A DNA stretch of 35,223 bases from Streptantibioticus ferralitis (GCF_029223525.1 NZ_JARHTQ010000052.1:1-35223); one strand, 5' to 3'. Shown: positions 24,720-32,970, counted from the stretch's first letter. The notes: generated by a model from the letters alone, not told the origin. Numbers and translations are program-made.

Positions 24720-25754
24720 ATGCACGTCAATTACGGGGTGCCGCTTGCCCCGTTGACGACCCTCGGCATCGGCGGACCGGCCAGGTCCCTGGCCGAACTC
24801 CACGACCCCGCCGACTTCACAGACTTCGTCGAGGAGATGCGCCACTGCCCCGCCCCTCCCGTATGCCTGGGAGAGGGCAGCAACGTCCTCGTCGGCGACC
24901 GGGGCTGCGCCCTCCCGGTCGTGCGGATAGCCACCCGGGGGGTACGGGTGCTGGGAGCGGCCGACGACAGCCGGGTACTGGTCGAGGTGCAGGCCGGACA
25001 CCCGCTGTGGGACCTGGTGGAGACGGTGATAGCCGAAGGGCTGGCCGGGATGGAGATGCTGGCGGGCATTCCCGGCACCACCGGCGCGACGCCCGTGCAG
25101 AACGTCGGAGCGTACGGGCAGGAAGTGTCCGACACCCTGCGCAGCGTGGAGGTGTGGGACTGGCAGCTGAGCCGCCGGGTCACCCTGGACGCGGCCGAGT
25201 GTGCACTGGGCCACCGCACCAGCATGTTCAAGAAGTCCCGGCGCTGGACCGTACTGTCCCTCCTCTTCGCACTGCGCCGGGCCGAGTTGTGCGCCCCGCT
25301 GACCTACCGCAGCGTGGCCGAGGTGCTGGACGTACCGCTGGGACACAGTGTGCCCCTGGCCCAGGCCGCCCAGGCGGTCCTGGCGGTGCGCCGCAGGAAG
25401 GGCATGGTGCTGAACTCCTGTGAGAACGACCGCCGTTCCATCGGCAGTGTCTTCTTCAGCCCCGAGGTTGGCGGCCCGCTGGCCTCGAAGCTGCGCGACC
25501 TCGGCGCGCCGGTGACCCGCTTCCCCGACGGCACCACGCGTGTGAGCGCGAGCTGGCTCATCCGGCAGGCAGGCTTCGATCTGAACCACCCCCTCGCGCC
25601 CGGCGTCCGGATTTCCTCCTTGCACTACACCCTCGTCGCCGACGAGGGTGCCAGCGCGGCCAGCTTCCGCAAGGCCGTCGACATCGTGCTGCGGCAGGTG
25701 CTCGACCGCACCGGCGTCCGTCTCACGCCAGAGATCGACTTCATAGGGGACTGA
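24720..25754 (+). CDS. murB: MurB-like UDP-N-acetylenolpyruvoylglucosamine reductase
   Basis: A 344-residue MurB homologue. FAD-binding segments are present (LGEGSNVLV, 50-58; IPGTTGATPVQNVGAYGQE, 117-135). The catalytic residues correspond to Arg166 (GHRTSMF), proton donor Ser243 (GSVFFSP) and Glu338 (LTPEIDF), so the enzyme is probably active. The loop after Ser243 differs from the usual GSFFxNP. MurB reduces UDP-GlcNAc-enolpyruvate to UDP-MurNAc in peptidoglycan synthesis. This copy lies among secondary-metabolism and iron-uptake genes with no cell-division genes, so it may be a resistance duplicate or a recruited tailoring reductase. It overlaps the convergent ABC ATPase gene by 14 bp. 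Confidence 0.88.
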   Translation: MHVNYGVPLAPLTTLGIGGPARSLAELHDPADFTDFVEEMRHCPAPPVCLGEGSNVLVGDRGCALPVVRIATRGVRVLGAADDSRVLVEVQAGHPLWDLVETVIAEGLAGMEMLAGIPGTTGATPVQNVGAYGQEVSDTLRSVEVWDWQLSRRVTLDAAECALGHRTSMFKKSRRWTVLSLLFALRRAELCAPLTYRSVAEVLDVPLGHSVPLAQAAQAVLAVRRRKGMVLNSCENDRRSIGSVFFSPEVGGPLASKLRDLGAPVTRFPDGTTRVSASWLIRQAGFDLNHPLAPGVRISSLHYTLVADEGASAASFRKAVDIVLRQVLDRTGVRLTPEIDFIGD

Positions 25755-26583
25755 CCGCACCGGCCGCGGGCCCGGTGCTCGGGGCCGCGCAGTAGTGGCG
25801 GCCGATGGGGACGATCAGCGGAGTATCCGAGACCGGGTCGGGGACGACCCGGCAGTCCATGCCGAAGACCGTGTGCATCAGTTCCTCGGTCACGATCCGC
25901 GACGGCGGGCCCTCGGCGACGATCGTTCCGCTGTTCATCACCACGATGCGGTCGGCGTAGCGGCAGGCGAGATTGAGATCGTGCAGCACCGCGACGACGG
26001 TGGTGCCGTCCTTGCGATTGAGGTCGGTCAGCAGGTCCAGCACCTCGACCTGGTGCGGTACGTCGAGAAAGGTCGTCGGCTCGTCCAGCAGCAGCAGACC
26101 GGTGCACTGGGCGAGCGCCATCGCGATCCACACGCGCTGCCGCTGCCCGCCGGAGAGTTCGTCCACGGGGCACTCGGCGAGCTCCAGGGTGTCGGTGGCG
26201 AGCAGCGCTTGTGCCACCGCGTCGTCATCCTCGGCCCCCCACCGCCGCAGCCACCCCTGATGCGGGTAACGGCCCTGCCCCACCAGCTCGCTGACGCGGA
26301 TCCCGGCCGGAGCGACCGGGGTCTGCGGCAGGATGCCGAGGACGCTGGCGACCTGCCGGGTCGACATCGAGTGGATGTCTCGGCCGTCCAGGCACACCGC
26401 GCCCGAGGCGGGGCGCAACAGCCGTGCCAGGGCACGCAGCAAGGTGGACTTGCCGCAGCCGTTCGGGCCCACGACCATCGTGAACTCGCCCGCGGGGACC
26501 TCGATCGACAGCCCGCTGACGACCTCCCGCCCGTCGTAGCCCAGCCGGACTTCCTCGGCGCGCAGCACATGCCGTTCACTCAT
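25741..26583 (-). CDS. Siderophore ABC transporter ATPase (FepC/FecE-like)
   Basis: A 280-residue ABC ATPase with Walker A GPNGCGKS (39-46), signature LSGGQRQR and Walker B LLLLDEPT followed by the D-loop. It belongs to the iron-siderophore/cobalamin uptake class and energises the two permeases encoded just upstream, acting on the cytoplasmic face. GGAGGA lies 9 nt before the ATG; 34 bp separate it from the preceding permease. Its 3' end overlaps that of murB. Confidence 0.92.
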   Translation of the reverse strand: MSERHVLRAEEVRLGYDGREVVSGLSIEVPAGEFTMVVGPNGCGKSTLLRALARLLRPASGAVCLDGRDIHSMSTRQVASVLGILPQTPVAPAGIRVSELVGQGRYPHQGWLRRWGAEDDDAVAQALLATDTLELAECPVDELSGGQRQRVWIAMALAQCTGLLLLDEPTTFLDVPHQVEVLDLLTDLNRKDGTTVVAVLHDLNLACRYADRIVVMNSGTIVAEGPPSRIVTEELMHTVFGMDCRVVPDPVSDTPLIVPIGRHYCAAPSTGPAAGAVSPL

Positions 26584-26617
26584 CCGTCCCTGTCCTCCAG
26601 CTCTTCCTCCGGGGTGG

Positions 26618-27721
26618 TCATCCGCTACCTCCCGAGCGGTTGGTGGTGGTCACCATGAGAAGCAGATACGGGGCTCCCACGACACCTGTCACCACGCCCA
26701 CCGGAAGTTCCGTGGAGTCGAACAGATGCTGTCCGATGAAGTCGGACGCGGACATCAGGACCGCGCCCACCAGCGCCGCCGCCGTAAGGGCAGGCCCGCG
26801 CCCGCGCAGCAGCCCGCGTGCGATCGGCGCACTGACCAGGGCCACGAACGGCACCGGGCCGGCCGCCGCGGTTGCCACCGCGGCCAGTGCCACCGCCACC
26901 GCCAGCAGCACGAGCCTGCGGTACTCCACCCGCACCCCGAGCCCGGCCGCGGTGTCGTCGCCGAACTGCAGCACCCGCAGCGAGCGTGCCGGCAACGCCG
27001 TCGCGGGCAGCAGCAGGACCAGGCACAGCGCGAGCGTGCCGGCGTGCGGCCAGCCGCAGCCGTCCAGGCTCCCCGTCAGCCACTCCAGGGCCCGCTGGGC
27101 GTCACTGATCTGTGTGGTGGTCATCAGGTACGAGATCAAGCTGGACAGTACCGCCGCGATCCCGATACCAACGAGGACGAGGCGATGGCCGCTCACCCCT
27201 CTCCGCCACGCGAGCAGGTAGATGAGGGCGGCTGTGACCAGCGCCCCCGCCAGCGCCCCGAACGAGACCGCCATCCCGTCCAGCCCGAGGAGCAGCACGC
27301 AGACGACGGCCGCGGCGCTCGCGCCCGAGGTGATGCCGATGACGTCCGGACTGGCCAGCGGGTTGCGAATCAGGCTCTGGAAGAGCGCGCCGGACAGGCC
27401 GAACGCCGCTCCGCTCAGCACGGCCGTCAGCACCCGCGGCAGCCGTACGTCAAGGACGAAGAACTCGCTCTCCCAGGAGGCCCTACCGAGGAGTGGCCTG
27501 GCGAGCGAACGCATCACCTCAAGCAGCGGTACGCCGAACTCACCCAGCACCAGCGCGGCGACGAACGCCCCGAGCACGGCGAGCACCAGGGCGGCGATCA
27601 CAGCGTACGTACGTCTTTTGACGCGGCGGCGCGCCACGGCCACGGTACGACGTGCGGCTTCCCTGCACGCCATCTCCCGCTCCGCCGCTGCGGCGCGTCC
27701 GGTCACGGTGTCGCCGCTCAT
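26618..27721 (-). CDS. FecCD-family siderophore permease (second subunit)
   Basis: A 367-residue membrane permease of the BtuC/FecCD family with about ten hydrophobic segments and the family motif RLPRVLTAVLSGAAFGLSGA. A basic N-terminal extension of about 35 residues precedes TM1. The start at 27721 has GGAG 5 nt upstream and overlaps the stop of the preceding permease by one base (TGATG). The open frame continues to 27964, but only inside the other gene. It forms a heterodimer channel with the next gene product. Confidence 0.92.
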   Translation of the reverse strand: MSGDTVTGRAAAAEREMACREAARRTVAVARRRVKRRTYAVIAALVLAVLGAFVAALVLGEFGVPLLEVMRSLARPLLGRASWESEFFVLDVRLPRVLTAVLSGAAFGLSGALFQSLIRNPLASPDVIGITSGASAAAVVCVLLLGLDGMAVSFGALAGALVTAALIYLLAWRRGVSGHRLVLVGIGIAAVLSSLISYLMTTTQISDAQRALEWLTGSLDGCGWPHAGTLALCLVLLLPATALPARSLRVLQFGDDTAAGLGVRVEYRRLVLLAVAVALAAVATAAAGPVPFVALVSAPIARGLLRGRGPALTAAALVGAVLMSASDFIGQHLFDSTELPVGVVTGVVGAPYLLLMVTTTNRSGGSG

Positions 27722-28728
27722 CACAACTCCGCGAGCTTGCGCCCGCGTACCAACAGAACGAACACCGGAGCGCCGATGACCGGAGTCATCAGCCCAACCT
27801 GTAGCTCGGAGGGACGTACCGCCAACCGCCCCACGATGTCGGCCACCAGCAGCAGGAAGGGCGCCAGCAGCATCGAATAGGGCAGTATCCAGCGGTAGTC
27901 CGGACCAGTGATCAGGCGTGCCAGGTGCGGCACGGTCAGGCCGATGAAGGCGATGGGCCCGCACATCGCGGTGGCGGCTCCGCAGAGCAGGACCACTGAC
28001 AGCGCCGCCAGCATGCGGCCACGATTGACGTGTTGGCCCAGGGAACGCGCGGTGTCCTCACCCAGCGCGAGGGCGTTGAGCATCCGCCCAGAGGCGAGCG
28101 CCAACACCGCGCCGACAGCCAGGAAGGGCAACGCCTGTCTGATGACCGCACCGTCCCGGCCGGCCAGCGAGCCCACCCGCCAGAACCTGAACTGGTCGAA
28201 GGCGTCCGCGTCGATCAGCAGGATCGCGGTGATCAGCGAGGTCAGGGCGGCACTCACCGCGGCCCCGGAGAGCGCGAGCTTGATGGGCGTGGCGCCACCA
28301 CGGCCCAGCGAACTCACCGCGTAGACAAGGCAGGCCGCCAGTGCGGCGCCGACGAGACCGAACCACACGTAACCGGTCAGGGCGGTGATACCGAAGATGT
28401 CGATGCCTGCGACGACGAAGAGGGCGGCACCGGCGTTCACCCCCAGAATGCCGGGATCTGCCAGCGGGTTGCGGGTCACCCCCTGCATCACCGCACCGGC
28501 CAGCCCCAGCGCCGCCCCCGCCAGCACTCCAAGGACGGTGCGTGGGAGCCGTAACTCCCATATGGCCAAGTGGTCCACGTTGTGCGGATCGAAATGGAAC
28601 AGCGAGTCCACGACCCTGCTCAGCGGGACGGCCCGCGTGCCCACGGCCGTGCTGACGGCCGCCGCCACTACGAGGGCGAACAAAGCGGCACCTAAACCCG
28701 ACAACAGCTTGGCGCGGCTGCTTCTCAC
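27721..28728 (-). CDS. FecCD-family siderophore permease (first subunit)
   Basis: A 335-residue FecCD permease with the motif RLPRTVLGVLAGAALGLAGA and the NPLADPGILGVNAGA loop. It starts at a GTG (28728) with GGGGA 8 nt upstream. Codon 12 is TTA (28693-28695 on the plus strand). It is the first gene of the leftward three-gene transport operon, beginning 61 bp from an iron box, so iron-dependent repression is expected. Confidence 0.92.
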   Translation of the reverse strand: MRSSRAKLLSGLGAALFALVVAAAVSTAVGTRAVPLSRVVDSLFHFDPHNVDHLAIWELRLPRTVLGVLAGAALGLAGAVMQGVTRNPLADPGILGVNAGAALFVVAGIDIFGITALTGYVWFGLVGAALAACLVYAVSSLGRGGATPIKLALSGAAVSAALTSLITAILLIDADAFDQFRFWRVGSLAGRDGAVIRQALPFLAVGAVLALASGRMLNALALGEDTARSLGQHVNRGRMLAALSVVLLCGAATAMCGPIAFIGLTVPHLARLITGPDYRWILPYSMLLAPFLLLVADIVGRLAVRPSELQVGLMTPVIGAPVFVLLVRGRKLAEL

Positions 28729-28789
28729 CCCTGTTTTCCCCGTTCCCTCTGGCTGTTCACGACGTCACGACTTACGTGGCAGCTCCAAC

Positions 28790-28808
28790 TTCTGTAAGGC
28801 TAACCTCA
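28790..28808. promoter_or_regulatory. DtxR/IdeR/DmdR-type iron box
   Basis: This 19-bp segment matches the consensus TTAGGTTAGGCTAACCTAA at 15 of 19 positions, including an unbroken AGGCTAACCT core. It lies in the divergent gap between the permease operon and the binding-protein gene, about 60 bp from each start, so one site could repress both directions when iron is plentiful. Confidence 0.8.
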
Positions 28809-28866
28809 GCGATCTTTCGCGTCGACATTCGAAGCCTCGAACACCCCCGCGGACCTGAGGAGATAC

Positions 28867-29874
28867 ATGCCGCCCCGGCCCGGCCGACGACAGTTTCTGA
28901 CCACTGGCGCCCTCGGGCTCTTCGCGCTCGGCGCGGCGGGCTGCTCATCCCCGGAGGCGGGCCGCGGACAAGCCGCCCCCGGCCAAGGAGACGCCTGGAG
29001 CTTTACCGACGACGCCGAACGCACAGTCCGGCTGGGCCGCCGCCCGCAGCGCATCGTGGCCTACGCCACCGCAGCCGCGGCCCTGTGGGACTACGGAATC
29101 CGCCCGGTCGGCGTATACGGCGCCTTACGGAAGCAGGGCGGCGGCAAGGACGTCACCGTGCTCGGCGAGGTGGACCTGAGCCGCGTGGCCACGGTCGGCA
29201 CAACCTGGGGCCACATCAGTGTCGAGCGGCTGGGGAGGCTGCACCCGGACCTCGTCGTCGACCCCCTCCAGTACGGCGCGCCCCAGATCGACCCGAGCAG
29301 CCTGAAGCTCACCGAGAAGCTGGCCCCCGTGGTGTCCATAGAGGTGTACGGAGCCAAGGTCGACACCACCGTGCGACGCTACGCCGACCTCGCCGCCGCC
29401 TTCGGAGCCGGCTTCACCGCACAAGAGCTGCGACGCGGGAAGGCGGCGTACACCGCCGCCCGGGACAGAGTCCGCCGAGCCATCACCGGCAAACCCGGGC
29501 TACGGGTCCTATTCGCCTCCGCCGACCAGGACGGCATCAGGATCAGCAAGGCGGGATTCCCCTCCATCGCCGATTTCGAAAGCCTCGGCCTCAATGTCGT
29601 CAAACCCACCGGTGGCAGCACCATCTACGTGGAAAAGCTCTCCTGGGAACTCGTCGACCGCTATCCGGCCGATCTCATCCTCCTCGACGTGCGCTCCAGC
29701 AGCCTTCAACCGGCGGACCTGAGTAGCAACGGCCTGTGGCGAAGCCTCCCCGCAGTCCGCGCCGGCCAGCTCGGCCCCTGGAACCCCGAGCCCAACCTCA
29801 GCCACCACGGCATGGCCAAGGTCTACGACTCGCTCACCACGACACTCACCGGTGCCCGGCCGCACATCACCTGA
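28867..29874 (+). CDS. Iron-siderophore substrate-binding lipoprotein
   Basis: A 335-residue periplasmic-binding protein of the FecB/FepB class. The N terminus has a twin-arginine motif (RRQFLTT, 7-13) and a lipobox ending in Cys26 (GAAGC), so it is likely exported folded and lipid-anchored outside the membrane. The mature part has the two-lobe pattern typical of metal-chelate binders. GAGGAG lies 4 nt before the ATG. Codon 87 is TTA (29125-29127). It is divergent from its permeases and shares the iron box. It should deliver an Fe(III) chelate, possibly the product of this locus. Confidence 0.92.
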   Translation: MPPRPGRRQFLTTGALGLFALGAAGCSSPEAGRGQAAPGQGDAWSFTDDAERTVRLGRRPQRIVAYATAAAALWDYGIRPVGVYGALRKQGGGKDVTVLGEVDLSRVATVGTTWGHISVERLGRLHPDLVVDPLQYGAPQIDPSSLKLTEKLAPVVSIEVYGAKVDTTVRRYADLAAAFGAGFTAQELRRGKAAYTAARDRVRRAITGKPGLRVLFASADQDGIRISKAGFPSIADFESLGLNVVKPTGGSTIYVEKLSWELVDRYPADLILLDVRSSSLQPADLSSNGLWRSLPAVRAGQLGPWNPEPNLSHHGMAKVYDSLTTTLTGARPHIT

Positions 29875-29952
29875 CGCCAGGCCCCAGCAAGGGCAAACGA
29901 CATAAAAAGCCCCATCCAGTCACTTTCCCACAGGCCATGAGGGTCTGATCAA

Positions 29953-29985
29953 GTGAAGCCCAGGGGAGCCGAACCCCTGGTTCAC
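29953..29985. terminator. Strong hairpin after the binding-protein gene
   Basis: Arms GTGAA plus CCAGGGG (29953-29957, 29960-29966) pair with CCCCTGG plus TTCAC (29974-29985) around a 7-nt loop, with a 2-nt bulge. It lies about 80 bp after the binding-protein stop and is probably its terminator. Confidence 0.6.
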
Positions 29986-30007
29986 GCTCGCGTTCCAGCC
30001 GCGAGCG
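29985..30007. other. Second perfect hairpin, with an alternative partner downstream
   Basis: CGCTCGCG (29985-29992) pairs with CGCGAGCG (30000-30007) around a 7-nt loop, immediately next to the previous hairpin. TCACGCTCGC (29982-29991) can instead pair with GCGAGCGTGA at 30046-30055, which would break both hairpins. This is consistent with a switchable leader or simply with a compound terminator. Confidence 0.5.
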
Positions 30008-30063
30008 CGGCCCCCTCTCGATTCGGCACTTCGGTGACGCCAGCAGCGAGCGTGACACGTTTT

Positions 30064-30075
30064 CCTGAATTCAGG
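30064..30075 (+). promoter_or_regulatory. Palindrome, probable CmtR-type operator
   Basis: CCTGAATTCAGG is a perfect 12-bp palindrome 20 bp upstream of the ArsR-family gene. SmtB/ArsR sensors typically bind such short AT-centred palindromes over their own promoters, so autoregulation is likely. Confidence 0.55.
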
Positions 30076-30095
30076 ATTCCTTGTATCGTCGGGGC

Positions 30096-30431
30096 ATGCT
30101 GACGCTTGCTTCCGAGGTTGAGGTGCTGGCGCGGTTCGGCCGTGCACTCGCCGACCCGATCCGCTGCCGACTGCTCCTGGCGCTGCGCGAGGCCCCGGCC
30201 CACCCGTCCGACCTGGCCGAACAACTCGGCATCTCCCGCACGCGGCTGTCGAACCACCTGGCGTGCCTGCGCGACTGCGGCCTGGTCGTCGCCGTGCCGG
30301 TCGGGCGCCGCACCCGCTACGAACTCGCAGACCCCCGACTGGGGCACGCCCTGGACGACCTTCGCACCGCGGTGGTCGCCGTCGAGACCGACCGCGCCTG
30401 CGCCGAGGCCGAGACCAAGGACTGCTGCTGA
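30096..30431 (+). CDS. cmtR: CmtR-like ArsR/SmtB metal sensor
   Basis: A 111-residue winged-helix repressor. It resembles Mycobacterium tuberculosis CmtR throughout the DNA-binding region. Cys57 and Cys61 (HLACLRDCG) and Cys102 occupy exactly the positions I recall for the Cd(II)/Pb(II) ligands of CmtR. The C terminus adds a further CC pair. It should repress this operon until cadmium or lead binds. The ATG at 30096 gives the CmtR-like N terminus. Its stop shares one base with the start of the efflux gene (TGATG). Confidence 0.9.
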   Translation: MLTLASEVEVLARFGRALADPIRCRLLLALREAPAHPSDLAEQLGISRTRLSNHLACLRDCGLVVAVPVGRRTRYELADPRLGHALDDLRTAVVAVETDRACAEAETKDCC

Positions 30432-31141
30432 TGGCCGCCTCCATATCCCTCGGTCCGGCCCCTGCCCGCCGGGACGCCCTCACCCGGCGTATACGGCTGC
30501 TGGTGGCCGCCACCATCACCTACAACGTCATCGAGGCAGCCGTCGCCATCGCGGCGGGCACCGCCTCCTCCTCCACCGCCCTGGTCGGCTTCGGACTCGA
30601 CTCCGTCATCGAGGTCTCCTCCGCCGCCGCCATCGCCTGGCAGTTCTCCGCGACCGACCACACCGTCCGCCAAGCCCGCGAGAAGACCGCCCTGCGGATC
30701 ATCGCCTGCTCGTTCTTCGCGCTCGCCGCCTACGTCGCCATCGACGCAGCCCGCGCCCTCGCCGGGACCGGCGAGGCAGGTCACTCCTTGCCCGGCATCG
30801 TCCTCGCGGCCCTGTCCCTGGCCGTCATGCCCGTACTGTCCGCCGCACAGCGCCGCGCCGGAAGAGAGCTGGGCTCCGCCTCGGCAGTGGCCGACTCCAA
30901 GCAGACCCTGCTCTGCACCTACCTGTCGGCCGTACTCCTGGCCGGGCTCCTCGCCAACCTGCTGCTGGACTGGTCCTGGGCCGATCCCATCGCGGCCCTC
31001 GTGATCGCCGCCGTCGCCGTCAAGGAGGGCCGCGACGCCTGGCGCGGCGACGCATGCTGCACCATCCCGGCGGCGGCGAGCGACCTGGACAGCACAGCCG
31101 ATCCGCGCGGCTGCCAACCCGGCTGCGACTGCCGCGGCTGA
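30431..31141 (+). CDS. Cation diffusion facilitator-like metal efflux protein
   Basis: A 236-residue membrane protein with about five or six hydrophobic segments and membrane aspartates in GFGLDSVIE and AVADSK, as in CDF transporters. The C-terminal tail is short and cysteine-rich (DACC and CQPGCDC), replacing the usual cytoplasmic CDF domain. It probably exports the metal sensed by the CmtR-like repressor with which it is coupled. The 154 bp after it hold no recognisable gene. Confidence 0.85.
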   Translation: MAASISLGPAPARRDALTRRIRLLVAATITYNVIEAAVAIAAGTASSSTALVGFGLDSVIEVSSAAAIAWQFSATDHTVRQAREKTALRIIACSFFALAAYVAIDAARALAGTGEAGHSLPGIVLAALSLAVMPVLSAAQRRAGRELGSASAVADSKQTLLCTYLSAVLLAGLLANLLLDWSWADPIAALVIAAVAVKEGRDAWRGDACCTIPAAASDLDSTADPRGCQPGCDCRG

Positions 31142-31295
31142 CCCGAGGCCCCTACGCGCGGTAGCGGCAGGGGCAAGGGGACAGCCGTACCGGCCGCCAG
31201 CGGCGGAGAGACAGCGGATCGGACGAGCGGTACCTGGCTTCGAGCAGAAGTAAAGCCCCTGGTAGGACAGGTCTCACCACAAGATCATGTCCGTA

Positions 31296-31868
31296 GCCGG
31301 CCCGCGACGCCGGAGTGCCCCAGGCCACCGGCTACCGCTACCTGCACGAAGGCATCGACGTCCTCACCGACCAGGCTCCCGACCTGCACGAAGTCCCGGC
31401 CCGGTGTCACCGCGAGGGCATGTCGCACGTCATCCTGGACGGCACGCTGATCGAGTCCGACCGCCTCACGGGCGTCCGAGAAAACGGCAACGACCTGTGG
31501 TTCAGCCAGAAGCACAAAGCATTCGGCGGCAACATCCAGTTCCCGTCCGCGCCCGACGGCACCCCGCTGTGGGTCTCCGACGTCGAACCCGGCTCCACCC
31601 CTGACATCAACCGCCGCCCGCATCCACGCCCTGCCCGCTCAGTACAAGGCGGCGGCCGATGGCCTCCCGACCCTGGCCGACAAGGGCTCCATCGGCGCGG
31701 GCATCGGCATCCGCATCCCCGTCCGCCGCCCAAAGGGCAAGTCCGAACAGGCACTTCACGTCGACACCCTCATGTTCAACACCCTGCTGCGACACGTGAG
31801 AGCCCTCGGAGAACGCACCGCCGCCGAACTCAAGCAGCGATGGCGCACACTGCAGCACCCCACGCTCA
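31296..31868 (+). pseudogene. Remnant of a DDE (IS5-like) transposase
   Basis: The reading frame from 31296 gives a transposase-like sequence (PQATGYRYLHEGIDVL, then HVILDGTLIESDRL) up to the residues GSTPDIN. One extra C at about 31612 shifts the frame; the homologous sequence then continues in the next frame (ARIHALPAQYKAAADG, then LADKGSIGAGIGIR) until about 31868. The N-terminal part is missing (in-frame stop at about 31290) and the C terminus is replaced by unrelated sequence. Terminal inverted repeats were not found. It marks past insertion activity at the edge of the biosynthetic locus. Confidence 0.88.
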
Positions 31869-31971
31869 TTGGAAGTTTTGAATTTCCGCACTGCTCGCTC
31901 TTGGCGTCGCCAGACATGATCACTTCGGTTCCCCGCCTTCGGCGCGGCAACGATTAAGGGCAGGGTGCGTA

Positions 31972-32928
31972 TCAGGGCACAAGGACGATGCGGGTGCCTG
32001 TGGGGGTGTTGGCTGTCCAGGCGCTCTCGACGTCGCGCAGGGGCATGGTGAGGGTGTCGATCGTCAGGCCGGCGGTGGGGAGTCGGTCGGCGAGGTCCCG
32101 GTGGGCGGCGCGCATGCCGGCAGGCGAAACGGAGCCCTGGCCGCTGCCGCGGAAGTCGACGTCGGCCTTGCGCAGGGTGGCGCCGGGGAGGGCGATGGTG
32201 GGGCCGGCCATGGCTCCGACGTGTACCCAGCGCAGACGGTGGGCTGCATCGGTGCGGGCGCTGGTGAGGGCGGCGAGGGCGACTTCGGTGGGGTGGCCCC
32301 AGAGATAGTCCACGACCACGTCGGCGTTGGCGGCGGCCTGGGCCAGACGCCTGGCGACGGTGTCGTCGTCGGTGTCGAGCGAGACCGCGTGGTCGGCGCC
32401 GAGGGCCGGGAGCTTGGCCAGGGCCTGGGCGTTGCGGCCGGCGGCGGTGATCGTTCCTGCGCCGAGCAGGCGCGCGAGCTGGATGGCCATCTGTCCGGCA
32501 TTGCCGGTGGCGCCCAGGATCAACACGTGCTCACCGGGCTTCAGTTCGGCCCGGTGGGTCAGGGCGAGCCAGGCGGACACGGCCGGGTTCATCGCCGCGG
32601 CCACCATGATGTCGTCGACGCCGTCGGGCAGCGGCACCAGTTGGTCGGCCGGGATGGCGATGTACTCGGCCATGCTCCCGTTCGGCGCCTTCAGCCCGCC
32701 GAAGAAGACCCGGGTGTTCTCGGGCGTGCGGCCGACGCCGTCGAAACCGGGGACCAGAGGCAGGGTCTGGTCGCTGGTGTAGTGGGTTCCCGCAGCACCG
32801 GAGCGAACGCGCGGGTGGAGGCCCGCGGCGAGGACTCGGACGAGAACCTCGCCCTCGGCGGGCCGCGGGTCAGGGTACTGCTGGTAGCGGGGCGGCTGGC
32901 CGAAGGCGGTAACGACAGCGGCGCGCAT
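31972..32928 (-). CDS. Zinc-independent MDR/quinone oxidoreductase-like protein
   Basis: A 318-residue medium-chain dehydrogenase/reductase with an N-terminal GroES-like domain and NAD(P)-binding motif LGATGNAGQMAIQ. The usual zinc-binding cysteines are absent, so it is of the quinone oxidoreductase type. AGGGAG lies 5 nt before the ATG at 32928. It is divergent from a MarR-type gene, a common arrangement in which the regulator responds to a quinone or electrophile detoxified by the enzyme. It has no obvious link to the upstream pathway. Confidence 0.85.
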   Translation of the reverse strand: MRAAVVTAFGQPPRYQQYPDPRPAEGEVLVRVLAAGLHPRVRSGAAGTHYTSDQTLPLVPGFDGVGRTPENTRVFFGGLKAPNGSMAEYIAIPADQLVPLPDGVDDIMVAAAMNPAVSAWLALTHRAELKPGEHVLILGATGNAGQMAIQLARLLGAGTITAAGRNAQALAKLPALGADHAVSLDTDDDTVARRLAQAAANADVVVDYLWGHPTEVALAALTSARTDAAHRLRWVHVGAMAGPTIALPGATLRKADVDFRGSGQGSVSPAGMRAAHRDLADRLPTAGLTIDTLTMPLRDVESAWTANTPTGTRIVLVP

Positions 32929-32970
32929 GAGCACTCCCTATGAATGCTGGGTTTCACCGAATAATTGGTT

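Noticed and set aside
29951-29985. tRNA gene on the minus strand (T-arm-like AGGGG-TTCGGCT-CCCCT)
   Set aside because: The loop lacks the conserved A58, and no acceptor, D or anticodon arms can be drawn around it; it fits a terminator hairpin better.
31607-31618. Programmed frameshift in the transposase
   Set aside because: Both ends of the transposase are also missing, so the extra base is more simply a decay mutation; no slippery heptamer is evident.
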